Shown: positions 38,740-47,771 of the stretch, piece after piece
Position numbering within the stretch: position 1 is the first letter of the stretch
Layout of the letters: each line of letters opens with the position of its first letter
From: Betaproteobacteria bacterium
GTDB lineage: Bacteria; Pseudomonadota; Gammaproteobacteria; Burkholderiales; Casimicrobiaceae
Direction of reading: 5' to 3'
Assembly: GCA_004293675.1 (NCBI GenBank)
Contig: READ01000016.1
Span: 44,473-108,472 of the forward strand
Length of the DNA: 64,000 nt
Notes under the pieces: model-generated
Seen by the model: only the letters and a program-made list of their open reading frames with translations
Databases searched by the model: none
What the model was told of the DNA's origin: nothing
Translations under genes and position numbers: made by a program

Positions 38740-39251
38740 GTACCTCTTCACCAAAATGCGTTTTTCGCTCGAAAGGTCCGGGTGGATTCAGTAGCCACCG
38801 CGGATTCAGCCTGTTAGAAGTGATGATTACGCTCGTGGTGGTGGCTATCGGACTGCTAGGGGTGGCGGGGCTGCAAATTGCCTCTGTGCGGCTGGCTGAT
38901 TTTGCTGAGACGCGTTCGCGCGGCAGCATTTACGTGGATGAAATTATCAGTCGGATGAGGGCAAATCGCGTGAATGTGATGTCGTACGATACAGGCGGCT
39001 ACGCCGCCGTGGCTAACGGCACGCTGCAATCACAAAAGGACTTGTACAGCTGGCGACAAGTCTTAGCTGAACTTCCGGAGGGAACCGGTCAGGTAGTAGT
39101 CACGCGTACAGGGGGTAGTTGCTCTGGATCGATGACCGAGCCGATCGACCTTTGCTCGCTGGTCGATGTGGACGTAACCGTTCGGTGGAATGAGTCACGC
39201 GTCAAGGATGGTTCTTCAGCGCGAACATTTACAGCGAGGACCCGTATATGA
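38736..39251 (+). CDS. pilV: Minor type IV pilin PilV
   Basis: Minor pilin of 171 residues with prepilin signal GFSLLEVMITLVVVAIGLLG (cleavage before FSLLEV). The PilV pattern GVAGLQIASVRLADFAETRS follows. It has a longer leader than usual (about 24 residues) before the cleavage site. Overlaps fimT and pilW by 4 bp each, suggesting translational coupling. Role: part of the priming complex at the tip of type IV pili. Confidence 0.9.
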   Translation: MSTSSPKCVFRSKGPGGFSSHRGFSLLEVMITLVVVAIGLLGVAGLQIASVRLADFAETRSRGSIYVDEIISRMRANRVNVMSYDTGGYAAVANGTLQSQKDLYSWRQVLAELPEGTGQVVVTRTGGSCSGSMTEPIDLCSLVDVDVTVRWNESRVKDGSSARTFTARTRI

Positions 39252-40510
39252 GCAGCACAGTCTTTAATGCGGCCTACAACGCGCGGGCCCGCAACCGATT
39301 CGCTCAACTGGGCGTCACGCTCATTGAACTCATGATCGCTATGGTGATCGGATTGATGATTGTTGCCGCCATCGGCTACATCTACCTTCAGGGCCGAACA
39401 GGATACAAGGCGCAGGATGCGCAGTCGCGGATGCAAGAGGAGATGCGACTTGCGGTTGATGTGATGACCCGCGACTTGCAACTCGCCGGACGCTTTGGCT
39501 GCACTCGTGCGCTGGATCGAAGCTCAACAGAGCCAGATGCTTCCACAACAGTACGACTCGCCGGTGTGCATCCATATATGACGGCCAACAGCGGCACGTG
39601 GCTTGAAAAGGACGGCGACAGCACTAACAGCAACACGTCAGTAGACGTGTCGCAACTGCTGCGGGGTTACGAAAATGGCGCTGGTTGGCGAGCCAGCGCG
39701 GCCATGGCGTCAGCGCGATTGGCTGGAACCGATACGATCACTCTAGTTCGCGGCGGCGATGATGAGACGCACGTCAGCAATTTTCTGCCCGAAGGCGAAA
39801 AAGCGATCATCCAGACCATCGAACCCACCACTAGAACGCTCTTTGGAGCGGGTACCGGAGGTAATGACGCTCGATTGCTCGTCGTGTCGAATTGTAAAAG
39901 CGCGTACGTCGTCAAGGCCGACATCAAAAACAATGGTGACATCACATTTGACAACACGCTGAATCCAACACCCGTTGATGCCGCTATACAAAGTGCAGCG
40001 CCAGCCGGCATTCCCAGCTCGTTGCGTACACCGCTTGATGTTGTCACGGTCACGACATTCTCCCCTGTGAGCTACCACATAGGGACCTCTGCGACGAGCA
40101 CGCTTCCAACGCTTTTTCGAACTGAAGTTATGGAGTCGGGTCCACCTCTCGGACAAATTGGCCTGTGGGGCACGCCGCAACCCCTCGTCAGCGGCGTAGA
40201 GAACATGCGCGTTCGGTTTTCTGTCAATGCGACCGACACGGCAACGGGTCGAGTTTTCCTCACGCCATCAGAAATTAACGCGGCTCAGGTGGCTGGTCAG
40301 CCCAATGTCTGGCTAAGCGTTGCCGCGGCGGAGATTACGTTAACTGTGATTTCGGAAGACGCCAACGTTCGCACGAAGAGCGAAGCACAAACCGCCCAAG
40401 GAGTGACTACGACGGATGCGCGTCTTCGTCGCGTCATACGATTTGTAGTCGAAACAAGAAACACTGGCAGAGACGCTGCAAAGTCGGTTCGTAACCAAGG
40501 TGATCTATGA
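39248..40510 (+). CDS. pilW: Minor type IV pilin / assembly protein PilW
   Basis: Protein of 420 residues, with leader ending in Gly before VTLIELMIAMVIGLMIVAAI and then GYIYLQGRTGYKAQDAQSRM, typical of PilW. The long C-terminal part is a beta-rich periplasmic domain. Third gene of the fimT-pilV-pilW-pilX-pilY1-pilE operon, overlapping both neighbours by 4 bp. Role as the other minor pilins. Confidence 0.9.
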   Translation: MSSTVFNAAYNARARNRFAQLGVTLIELMIAMVIGLMIVAAIGYIYLQGRTGYKAQDAQSRMQEEMRLAVDVMTRDLQLAGRFGCTRALDRSSTEPDASTTVRLAGVHPYMTANSGTWLEKDGDSTNSNTSVDVSQLLRGYENGAGWRASAAMASARLAGTDTITLVRGGDDETHVSNFLPEGEKAIIQTIEPTTRTLFGAGTGGNDARLLVVSNCKSAYVVKADIKNNGDITFDNTLNPTPVDAAIQSAAPAGIPSSLRTPLDVVTVTTFSPVSYHIGTSATSTLPTLFRTEVMESGPPLGQIGLWGTPQPLVSGVENMRVRFSVNATDTATGRVFLTPSEINAAQVAGQPNVWLSVAAAEITLTVISEDANVRTKSEAQTAQGVTTTDARLRRVIRFVVETRNTGRDAAKSVRNQGDL

Positions 40511-41079
40511 GTTTTACTGGACCTAAATACAAGCCCGTGGAGTCGGGCTTTGCGCTCGTTGTGTCGCTACTCCTTCTCGTCGCACTATCGTTTGTGGGTA
40601 TAGCGGCGTTAAGAAACGTAACGCTCCAAGAAAAAATGGCGGGTAACACGTACTTTCGAATGGTGGCCTTTCAAGAGAGCGAACGCGCAATCGCGATGTC
40701 GAGCTCTGAGTTAGCAAAAGACGCTGCGTTCGACTCTTCGGGGTTACCCGGCGGCGATTCATCCAGCACTCACACGCGAAAAATAATGACTACTGGCGGC
40801 CTGCAGTCGTTTTGGCAGGTACCCGCCACATGGTCTTCAACGACAGACCCGACTGCGGTCAATACGGGGGTGAACACGCGCTGGATTCGCGAGGATTTCG
40901 GTGGCATTGAAGCAACCGACGGGTGTGACTCATCCGAAAGCCAGCGCGCGAATTTTTCCGCGCTAACCTGCAAATCACGTGGGTATCGTGTGACTGCGAC
41001 TGCGAGTGACACCACTACCGGCACTCGGATCGTAACGCAGCACATTTATTTCTTGAGCAACGATCCCGTTATCAAATAG
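40507..41079 (+). CDS. pilX: Minor type IV pilin / assembly protein PilX
   Basis: Protein of 190 residues. The N-terminus (ESGFALVVSLLLLVALSFVG) fits PilX proteins, where the mature residue 5 is not the usual Glu and the leader is short and acidic; AALRNVTLQEKMAGNTYFRM and AFQESERAI follow. It overlaps pilW by 4 bp and precedes pilY1 by 12 bp. Confidence 0.9.
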   Translation: MSFTGPKYKPVESGFALVVSLLLLVALSFVGIAALRNVTLQEKMAGNTYFRMVAFQESERAIAMSSSELAKDAAFDSSGLPGGDSSSTHTRKIMTTGGLQSFWQVPATWSSTTDPTAVNTGVNTRWIREDFGGIEATDGCDSSESQRANFSALTCKSRGYRVTATASDTTTGTRIVTQHIYFLSNDPVIK

Positions 41080-41091
41080 GCGCTAATCTAA

Positions 41092-44000
41092 ATGAACACT
41101 TCACCCTCCAAGTCGCGCCGGTCAAAGATTTCTGTATTTTTTGGACTGTGTGTTTCGAGCGTCAGTTTCCTGGGTCTCATTCAGGCAAGCCATGCGGCCT
41201 TGATGCAGGTTCCGTATCAAGCATCCGGCATTGCCGCACCACCACTCGTTCTTTTGACGATGAGTCGAGACGAGAAGCTCGTCGCGGCGGCATACAACGA
41301 CTACAGCGACATTGACGGCGATGGTTTTATCGATATTGGTTACAAGACCGATGTTGCATTCAAATACTTCGGCAACTTTAGCTCCGAGCTTTGCTACGAA
41401 TATGTAACCGCGAACGAACGATTCGAGCCGATCGCTAAGACAGCCAACAAAAAGTGCAGCGGTAGTTGGAGTGGCGACTTTCTGAATTACGTCACGACTT
41501 CACGGGTTGACGCATTGCGCCGGGCTTTGTACGGTGGGCTCCGCTACGTCGATGACCCTTACTTAACCGTTTTGGAACGAGCTTACGTTCCGCAAGACGC
41601 ACACGTCTGGGGCAAGGAGTACGACCCAGCGATTGCAAATTATCTAATCACCGATTACACACCGCTGCCGCAACCGGCAGCCGGACGTCGTCATCTGCTT
41701 GCAAACGTGACGTTGCGCCCCTCGGTTGATAGTTTGCAGCGTCCGCGCCTTCGTATTCTGACCGACCGAACTGAGCGCATCTGGAACTGGGTACTCAAAG
41801 AAGGTCCAGTAGCTGATGACAATAATTTAGATGACCGGGTTGGTGCGGCAGTGGCCGTCAACTACACCATGCGCAACATCGTGTGCTCAACTACGGCTGC
41901 GGTGCGCGAGTCAGACTGCAAGTCCTACCCCGGAAACGATTCCGCCAAAGGCGTTTCCTATAAGCCCACTGGAATATTGCATGACTACGGTGAGAACAGA
42001 TCGATGGCGTTCGGTCTAGTTTCAGGCTCTTGGGCCAACCATAAGAAGGGCGGCGTTTTACGTCGGAACATCGAATACTTTGACGAAGAAATTGACGCTA
42101 CGACCGGAGTTTTCAAAACCAGCGTAATGGGTATCGCGCGCTCGGTTGATCGATTCCGTATCGCTCAATTTGATGGTGATGCTTACGACTGCAACGCGGG
42201 TAATTACTCCTGCGTAGATTGGGCAAATCCAGTCGCTGAAATGATGTACGAAGGCCTTCGCTATTTAGCAGGAGGAACGGCGCCCACGCCGAGCTATGAC
42301 TACTCAGACGCGTCCTCATCATATGACAAAGATACGTTGGGACTCAGCAAAGAGACTTGGAAAAGTCCATGGCGTTCGAAGGCATCGGGTGGTTTTCCCG
42401 CGTGCTCCAAACCTATTCAGATGGTCGTGAGCGACATCAAACCCACGTTTGATAGCGACGATTTACCAGGCGCAGCTTGGGGCAGTTTCTCCGCGCCGCC
42501 TCAGCCATCAGTGCTTAGCGGCCTCAACGTAAAAACGCAAGGGGATTCGATCTGGTCACTGGAGGGGCTCCCTGTCGGAAACTACTTTATCGGACACAGT
42601 CTTGCGAATCAGACACTCCCCACAGTGCAGTTTGACCAGTCGCCCTCACTGAAGCGTGTAGAGTCCTTTGGCAATATCCGCGGACTCCCTCCCGAGGGCC
42701 CGAGTCGTCAAGGAACTTACAACGCCGCTGCGATTGCCCGGTACGGTAAGACAACTAACTTGGCCGATGTGTCCGCGTCCACCACAAGAAACGTGGATAC
42801 GTACGCAATCGCCCTATCGACGCCGCTACCGGATTTAAGAATCCCAGTGGGTTCAAATGTGGTGACGATTCTGCCGGTAGGGCAAAGCGTGTCGGGGTGC
42901 AACTTCGGAGGCTTCACACCCGGTACCTCGTTTCCTACCAACCGGATTACCGGCTTTTACATTACGGATATCGCCAACGTTCCAGGCTTCAAATTCGACA
43001 CTGCTATCAATGGTGGCCGAGCGTTTGGTGCGTTTCGAGTTGGATTCGAAGACAACGAGGAGGGTACTGATAATGACATGGACGCTATCGTTATCTATCA
43101 GTTTCGCGTGCTTGCCGACGGACGCTTGGAGATATACCTGGAATCAGAGTATGCCGCTGGATGCATAGGACAACACATTGGGTTTGTCATTTCAGGCACG
43201 ACCGAGGACGGAAAGTATCTCGGGGTACGTGACGTCGACACCGCTCAGTGTGAAGGCTACTTCCCTGCTCAGGGCGATGATCCGGCAAATTCTTTCGTTG
43301 CCCCTCGGTTTGTTGCGAACGGAACAGCGGGCATGGGAGTTTGCGTAAGTGGCACAGGCGCGCCTTTGGGCTTGGGTACAGCGTACCGGCGCGCATTCAC
43401 GCCGTCCGGAACGAATACCGGAGGCGACATCCCTAAGGATCCACTCTGGTACGCCGTCAAGTACGGTGGCCCGAAGGCCCCCCTCGTGAATGGCACCAAC
43501 CCATCGGGCTATTTTTTGGTGACTAATCCTGGGCTTTTGCGCTCACAATTGGCGGCAGCTTTCAGCACTATCGTCGACAGTGGCCGCGCAACCTCGGCAA
43601 ACATTCGCTTCACGGGGGCTACAGCCCGCTCCACGAGTTTGGCGTTTTCGCCTCGTTTCGAAGCCGGTAACTGGAGCGGTGGGGTTGAGGCGTTTCGGGT
43701 AAACAGTGATGGAACCATAGGCACTAGGGCTTGGTCGACGGCAACCGCCAACACGACCGCCAAGACAAATACAGCTCCTCGGAGAAACATCCGACTGTTC
43801 GACGGCACCAGCTATGTCCAAATTGGTGCGACGCGCTTCACTGAGCTCTCCATTCCCAACGAGCTAGCAACGACGTACGGGACGGCGTCAATGCAAACCT
43901 TAACTGGCAAAAATCAAGCAGCAGCAGCGGCCGATTACTTAAACTACCTGATGGGCGACCGAACCTTGGAGCGTGCGCAAGGCGGTCCTTTCCGCGATAG

Positions 44001-45513
44001 AGGTGCGCCAGTTACTCCCACAGATCCGAGCGGCGGCGGATTGGCAGAGTCCATGCATGGGGACGTGGTCAACTCCACCGTTGCCTTTCAAGGGCGCATA
44101 GACCTCGGATTCGCCGAGGAAGGGTTGCCCGAATCGACAAGCTACGCAACTTTCGTGGCCTCAAAGACACAAACCAGCGCGACGGTTTACTTCGGCTCGA
44201 ACGATGGCATGCTTCACGCCGTAGACGCCAACACAGGGGTTCAACGCTGGGCGTTCGTGCCAAGGGCGCTAGGTTCAACCATCACCGATTTGGCCAATCC
44301 GGGCTACGCTCACCGCTATTTTGTTGATGGGCAGTTGACGGTTACTGACGCCTACCTCAACGGCAGCTGGCGGACCGTGCTACTTGGTAGTACTGGGGCC
44401 GGAGGGAAGTCGGTGTTCGCGTTTGATGTGACGTCGCCGTCATCGCCCGCCCTCTTGTGGGAGCTTACTTCTGGCAACACGCCAGAACTGGGAAATGTGC
44501 TTGGCAAACTAACTGTCTCGCGAACCAGTGACACCACCAATGCTTGGTGGGCATTCTTTTCGAGCGGATACGAAAGTGCAGCGCCGTCCGGCTCCAGCAC
44601 TTCGCAGGCCGCGCTGATTGCCGTACCGTTGAGGGCACCTGCAAACCCAACGCTTCCGGTTGCGAAAGTAATCAAGACGCCTGTGCAAACGGTTAAGAAT
44701 GGACTGGGCACTCCGACAGTGGTGACCGCATCGGGTAAGGCCTCGGGCGCGTGGGCTGGCGATCTCAATGGAAATCTCTGGCGTTTCAATTTAGACGGGT
44801 TGTCATCCACGTGGGCTGCCCGGCCTGCCCCAATATTCACGGCAGTAGCCGGCGGAAAACGACAGCCGATCACGGCCGCACCGGCTGTTGCCGACTCGCC
44901 TTCGGGTGGTGACTTAGTGATCTTTGGAACCGGTAAGTTTTTTGAAGACACTGACCCTGCGGATGTGTCCGTTCAGTCCGTCTACGGGATCCGCGACCCC
45001 GGTAACTTGAAAGTGTCACTGCAGAGATCAAATCTCACGGGATGGACCATCAACGAGACCGGCAATAAGCGTTTTGTATCAAAATCAGGCGCTACAAATA
45101 ACTTTGGCTGGTACGCTGACCTGACTGTGTCTTCTGTTGCTGCGGGTGAGCGTGTAGTTGCGACGCCTCTGCTTCTGGGTGGGAACGCGTATTTCAGTAC
45201 GGTTGAGGTTAACGGTAGCGATCCCTGTATTCCAAAGGTCAACGGATGGATCATGGCGTTTGACTTTGAATTGGGGTCCAATCCGCTCGCCGACGTTTTT
45301 GGCGTTGTGGCCTCTGGAAGCAAGACAGTCAATGCTGCCGGCACTCGAACCATTTCAGATCCTAAAGAGGGTCCTCCGTTGGGTGAGATTTCCGCAATCT
45401 CGACCGCTGGCGGTATTGTGTTGTCGCAGGGTGGTAGCGGAGTTGGAGCGTCGTCGCTTCGTGTTCCCGACACTCGCCGTCAGGGAAGAAGCACTTGGAA
45501 GCAGTTTCAGTAA
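41092..45513 (+). CDS. pilY1: Type IV pilus tip adhesin / biogenesis factor PilY1
   Basis: Large exported protein of 1473 residues with a Sec signal ending near SHA-ALMQVP. Near the N-terminus, DYSDIDGDGFIDIGYK is a DxDxDG calcium-loop-like motif. The middle region is variable. The C-terminal third is the PilY1 beta-propeller: VYFGSNDGMLHAVDANTGVQ, VDGQLTVTDAYLNGSWRTVL, GSTGAGGKSVFAFDVTSPSS, GDLNGNLWRFNLDG and VIFGTGKFFEDTD. PilY1 sits at the pilus tip, regulates extension and retraction, and in some species acts as adhesin or surface sensor. It lies between pilX and pilE. Confidence 0.95.
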   Translation: MNTSPSKSRRSKISVFFGLCVSSVSFLGLIQASHAALMQVPYQASGIAAPPLVLLTMSRDEKLVAAAYNDYSDIDGDGFIDIGYKTDVAFKYFGNFSSELCYEYVTANERFEPIAKTANKKCSGSWSGDFLNYVTTSRVDALRRALYGGLRYVDDPYLTVLERAYVPQDAHVWGKEYDPAIANYLITDYTPLPQPAAGRRHLLANVTLRPSVDSLQRPRLRILTDRTERIWNWVLKEGPVADDNNLDDRVGAAVAVNYTMRNIVCSTTAAVRESDCKSYPGNDSAKGVSYKPTGILHDYGENRSMAFGLVSGSWANHKKGGVLRRNIEYFDEEIDATTGVFKTSVMGIARSVDRFRIAQFDGDAYDCNAGNYSCVDWANPVAEMMYEGLRYLAGGTAPTPSYDYSDASSSYDKDTLGLSKETWKSPWRSKASGGFPACSKPIQMVVSDIKPTFDSDDLPGAAWGSFSAPPQPSVLSGLNVKTQGDSIWSLEGLPVGNYFIGHSLANQTLPTVQFDQSPSLKRVESFGNIRGLPPEGPSRQGTYNAAAIARYGKTTNLADVSASTTRNVDTYAIALSTPLPDLRIPVGSNVVTILPVGQSVSGCNFGGFTPGTSFPTNRITGFYITDIANVPGFKFDTAINGGRAFGAFRVGFEDNEEGTDNDMDAIVIYQFRVLADGRLEIYLESEYAAGCIGQHIGFVISGTTEDGKYLGVRDVDTAQCEGYFPAQGDDPANSFVAPRFVANGTAGMGVCVSGTGAPLGLGTAYRRAFTPSGTNTGGDIPKDPLWYAVKYGGPKAPLVNGTNPSGYFLVTNPGLLRSQLAAAFSTIVDSGRATSANIRFTGATARSTSLAFSPRFEAGNWSGGVEAFRVNSDGTIGTRAWSTATANTTAKTNTAPRRNIRLFDGTSYVQIGATRFTELSIPNELATTYGTASMQTLTGKNQAAAAADYLNYLMGDRTLERAQGGPFRDRGAPVTPTDPSGGGLAESMHGDVVNSTVAFQGRIDLGFAEEGLPESTSYATFVASKTQTSATVYFGSNDGMLHAVDANTGVQRWAFVPRALGSTITDLANPGYAHRYFVDGQLTVTDAYLNGSWRTVLLGSTGAGGKSVFAFDVTSPSSPALLWELTSGNTPELGNVLGKLTVSRTSDTTNAWWAFFSSGYESAAPSGSSTSQAALIAVPLRAPANPTLPVAKVIKTPVQTVKNGLGTPTVVTASGKASGAWAGDLNGNLWRFNLDGLSSTWAARPAPIFTAVAGGKRQPITAAPAVADSPSGGDLVIFGTGKFFEDTDPADVSVQSVYGIRDPGNLKVSLQRSNLTGWTINETGNKRFVSKSGATNNFGWYADLTVSSVAAGERVVATPLLLGGNAYFSTVEVNGSDPCIPKVNGWIMAFDFELGSNPLADVFGVVASGSKTVNAAGTRTISDPKEGPPLGEISAISTAGGIVLSQGGSGVGASSLRVPDTRRQGRSTWKQFQ

Positions 45514-45519
45514 GGACGC

Positions 45520-45948
45520 ATGATGAAAAAATTGACCAACCGACCGGCACGCGGCTTTACATTGATAGAGGTGATGATTGTGGTGGCCATCGTGGGGATA
45601 CTTGCCGCGATCGCCTACCCGTCTTACACCGAGTACGTTGAAAGAGCGCGCCGCAACGATGCCAAAGCTGTGCTCTTGGAGGCCTCACAATACATGGAGA
45701 GACGCTTTACCGAGCTCAGGACGTATACGGGCGTGACGCTTCCCGCCTCGCTTTCGTCATCTCCACGAGAAGGCTCGGCTTGGTACAACCTCCGTTTGAC
45801 CGCGCAATCAGCCACATCTTACGTGATTACCGCTGCTCCAAAGACCGGTTGGACGCCACGTCGTTGCGAGTCCTACACGCTATCGAACACCGGCGATAAG
45901 GGAACTACTAGCACCACCGAAACGGCTGCCGACTGCTGGAATAAATAG
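45520..45948 (+). CDS. pilE: Type IV pilin PilE-like minor pilin
   Basis: Pilin of 142 residues with class III signal ending RPARG and mature start [20 protein letters not shown], then [20 protein letters not shown] and ASQYMERRF, a pattern typical of PilE proteins encoded after pilY1. A Cys pair (RRCESY ... ADCWNK) forms the D-region disulfide. A possible start at the second ATG (45523) would shorten it by one residue. It ends the pilus operon, 6 bp after pilY1. Whether it is the major subunit is doubtful; those at the end of minor-pilin operons are usually minor components. Confidence 0.93.
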   Translation: MMKKLTNRPARGFTLIEVMIVVAIVGILAAIAYPSYTEYVERARRNDAKAVLLEASQYMERRFTELRTYTGVTLPASLSSSPREGSAWYNLRLTAQSATSYVITAAPKTGWTPRRCESYTLSNTGDKGTTSTTETAADCWNK

Positions 45949-46071
45949 AAGGCGTTGACGAGCCGTGACGGGTGTCGAAAGCGCACCGTCGCAGAACATT
46001 ACCAACCTGAAAGGCTGTTTGTCCGAGCAACCACCCTCCCAATTCTTAGGCGAGTGGTTGCCAGCCACCAA

Positions 46072-46455
46072 CTATCTGGTCTTCGATGTGGAAGAAATGC
46101 CCTTAGCGCTGGCTGCGCCGGCAACGTTACCAGTGGAGCCCGAACCTAACGAGGGCACAGGATTCGCGCGACTGGCTGCTACCGCAGCGGTGGGAACACC
46201 ACTACCGAACGGGCTACTGCGTGACTCGTTGGACGGTTTCGCCTTAAATGCGTTGCCCGAATTCGTGGATGGCGTCTTAGGATTGGCAGCGTCGATCGCA
46301 TTGCAGGTCGCCTGATTGCGGAGCCGAAAATAGTCAGAATTGCATCCCTGCGCCTGAGCGGCGGCGACCTGTTGCGCGCACACGCCTGCGGCCGCGAGAA
46401 CCAATGCAGACACAGACGCACTAACGACTGATTTTGGAACACCTTTTGCCGACAT
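46072..46455 (-). CDS. Small secreted protein of unknown function
   Basis: Protein of 127 residues with a convincing Sec signal (VPKSVVSASVSALVLAAAGV, cleavage near AAAQAQG-CNS). The mature part is Ser/Ala/Gly/Asn-rich without known domain; it holds two Cys (GCNSDYF and ATCNAID). A good ribosome site (ttgggagtctcgat) precedes the ATG. Read on the plus strand there is a competing ORF (45965-46315), but that lacks a start context and signal, so the minus reading is preferred. It is convergent with pilE and divergent from the glycosyltransferase gene. Confidence 0.68.
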   Translation of the reverse strand: MSAKGVPKSVVSASVSALVLAAAGVCAQQVAAAQAQGCNSDYFRLRNQATCNAIDAANPKTPSTNSGNAFKAKPSNESRSSPFGSGVPTAAVAASRANPVPSLGSGSTGNVAGAASAKGISSTSKTR

Positions 46456-46561
46456 ATCGAGACTCCCAAGAATTAACTGTATAACTTTACTTTAGCACGT
46501 ACTTGAGCAATATCAGAGCCTGCGGGATCATCGGTGGCCGCTGGGCGACGAGGATAGATAT

Positions 46562-47701
46562 ATGAGTTCCGAGCCCACTGCAACATCGTCACGCCCGGCA
46601 GTCTGTCTGGCCATGATTGTGCGCGACGAAGAACGCGTCCTCGAGCGATGCATTGATTCGGTCTCCTCACTCATCACACATTGGATCATTGTTGACACGG
46701 GAAGCGTCGACGGAACGCTCCATCTGATACGCAAACTACTCGGGCACCTCCCTGGTGAGCTCCACAGTATCGAATGGCCAGACGACTTCGCTGCGGCTAG
46801 AAACGTGGTGCTGGCCAGGTCGCGGCGATTTATGAGCGAAACGTCGGATGGCGGCGGCCACTTACTTTTCATAGACGCTGATGACGTTATCGACGGTAGA
46901 TCCACTAGTGTCGTGCAACGCCTGATTTACGATGGCACAACGTCGATCTATGGTGCCCTTCGCGACGGGAATTATTCGCATCAGCGACTCATCTCGGCTC
47001 ACCTGGACGCCTGCGTGCAATGGCACGGCTCACGCCACGAATGGCTTGAATTCGTGCCCGATGCGAAAGCCGTCTACAGCGGTGACGTTATCTTGCATTA
47101 TGGCCACGACGGCTATCGACGGCGGAATCGATCCGAAACGTTGGTGGCCGATCAAAACATTTTGACACCGAACATTGGCGTGGCAAGAGACTGGCGCAGC
47201 GCGTTCTACCGTGGCGCAACTCTCGAGGCTTTGGGCGACGAGGAGGCTGCGAAAACGACCTACTTGGCAGCCCTGGATTTGGGTCTTACCGCCGAAAACA
47301 GAGATCAGCAATGGCAAGCGGCTTGGGGCGTGGCTCGATTATCTGAGTCCGGCGGCGCGGAGGAGGTTGCGCGAGCATCGCGAGTCTACGCGTTCATGCA
47401 CGAGTTGTATCCCGATCGTGCGGAGGCCCTGCTTGGCTTGAGCCGAATCAGTTTGTCCCGCGGAGCGGCTGAAATCGCATTCGAACTTGCGGACGCAAGT
47501 TTCTCGATGCACCAACCTACGGACGCGCTCATTTTTGACTGGACGGCGTACGGCTTACGGCGCTGTGAACAGTTAGTGATGGCAGCGAAAGCTTGTGGAG
47601 ATCGCGCGTACGTGCAACGAGCACTCGAACGCTGCCGCGCTGCAAGCTTCGATTTAGCGGAGGCTAGTCAGCGCGACAGATTACTGAAGATTCTTGAGTA
47701 G
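46562..47701 (+). CDS. Family 2 glycosyltransferase with helical C-terminus
   Basis: Protein of 379 residues. The N-terminal GT-A domain has VCLAMIVRDEERVLERCIDS, HWIIVDTGSVDGTLHLI and the metal-binding LLFIDADDVIDG, followed by QWHGSRHEWLEFVPDAKAVY. From about residue 215 on the protein is Ala-rich and helical (RGATLEALGDEEAAKTTYLA; GVARLSESGGAEEVARASRV), resembling tetratricopeptide repeats. This architecture is found in bacterial glycosyltransferases that modify proteins or envelope sugars. Its position close to the pilus operon makes pilin or adhesin glycosylation possible, but this is inference. Confidence 0.87.
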   Translation: MSSEPTATSSRPAVCLAMIVRDEERVLERCIDSVSSLITHWIIVDTGSVDGTLHLIRKLLGHLPGELHSIEWPDDFAAARNVVLARSRRFMSETSDGGGHLLFIDADDVIDGRSTSVVQRLIYDGTTSIYGALRDGNYSHQRLISAHLDACVQWHGSRHEWLEFVPDAKAVYSGDVILHYGHDGYRRRNRSETLVADQNILTPNIGVARDWRSAFYRGATLEALGDEEAAKTTYLAALDLGLTAENRDQQWQAAWGVARLSESGGAEEVARASRVYAFMHELYPDRAEALLGLSRISLSRGAAEIAFELADASFSMHQPTDALIFDWTAYGLRRCEQLVMAAKACGDRAYVQRALERCRAASFDLAEASQRDRLLKILE

Positions 47702-47771
47702 ATCAGCTCACCAGAGGTACAGGAAAGAGCAACCGTCGCGTGGTCAGGTTGCCGCCCGACTTACTGTCTCC

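Noticed and set aside
45965..46315. Plus-strand ORF after pilE
   Set aside because: No ribosome site or recognisable protein; the minus-strand frame over the same DNA has a signal peptide and ribosome site.
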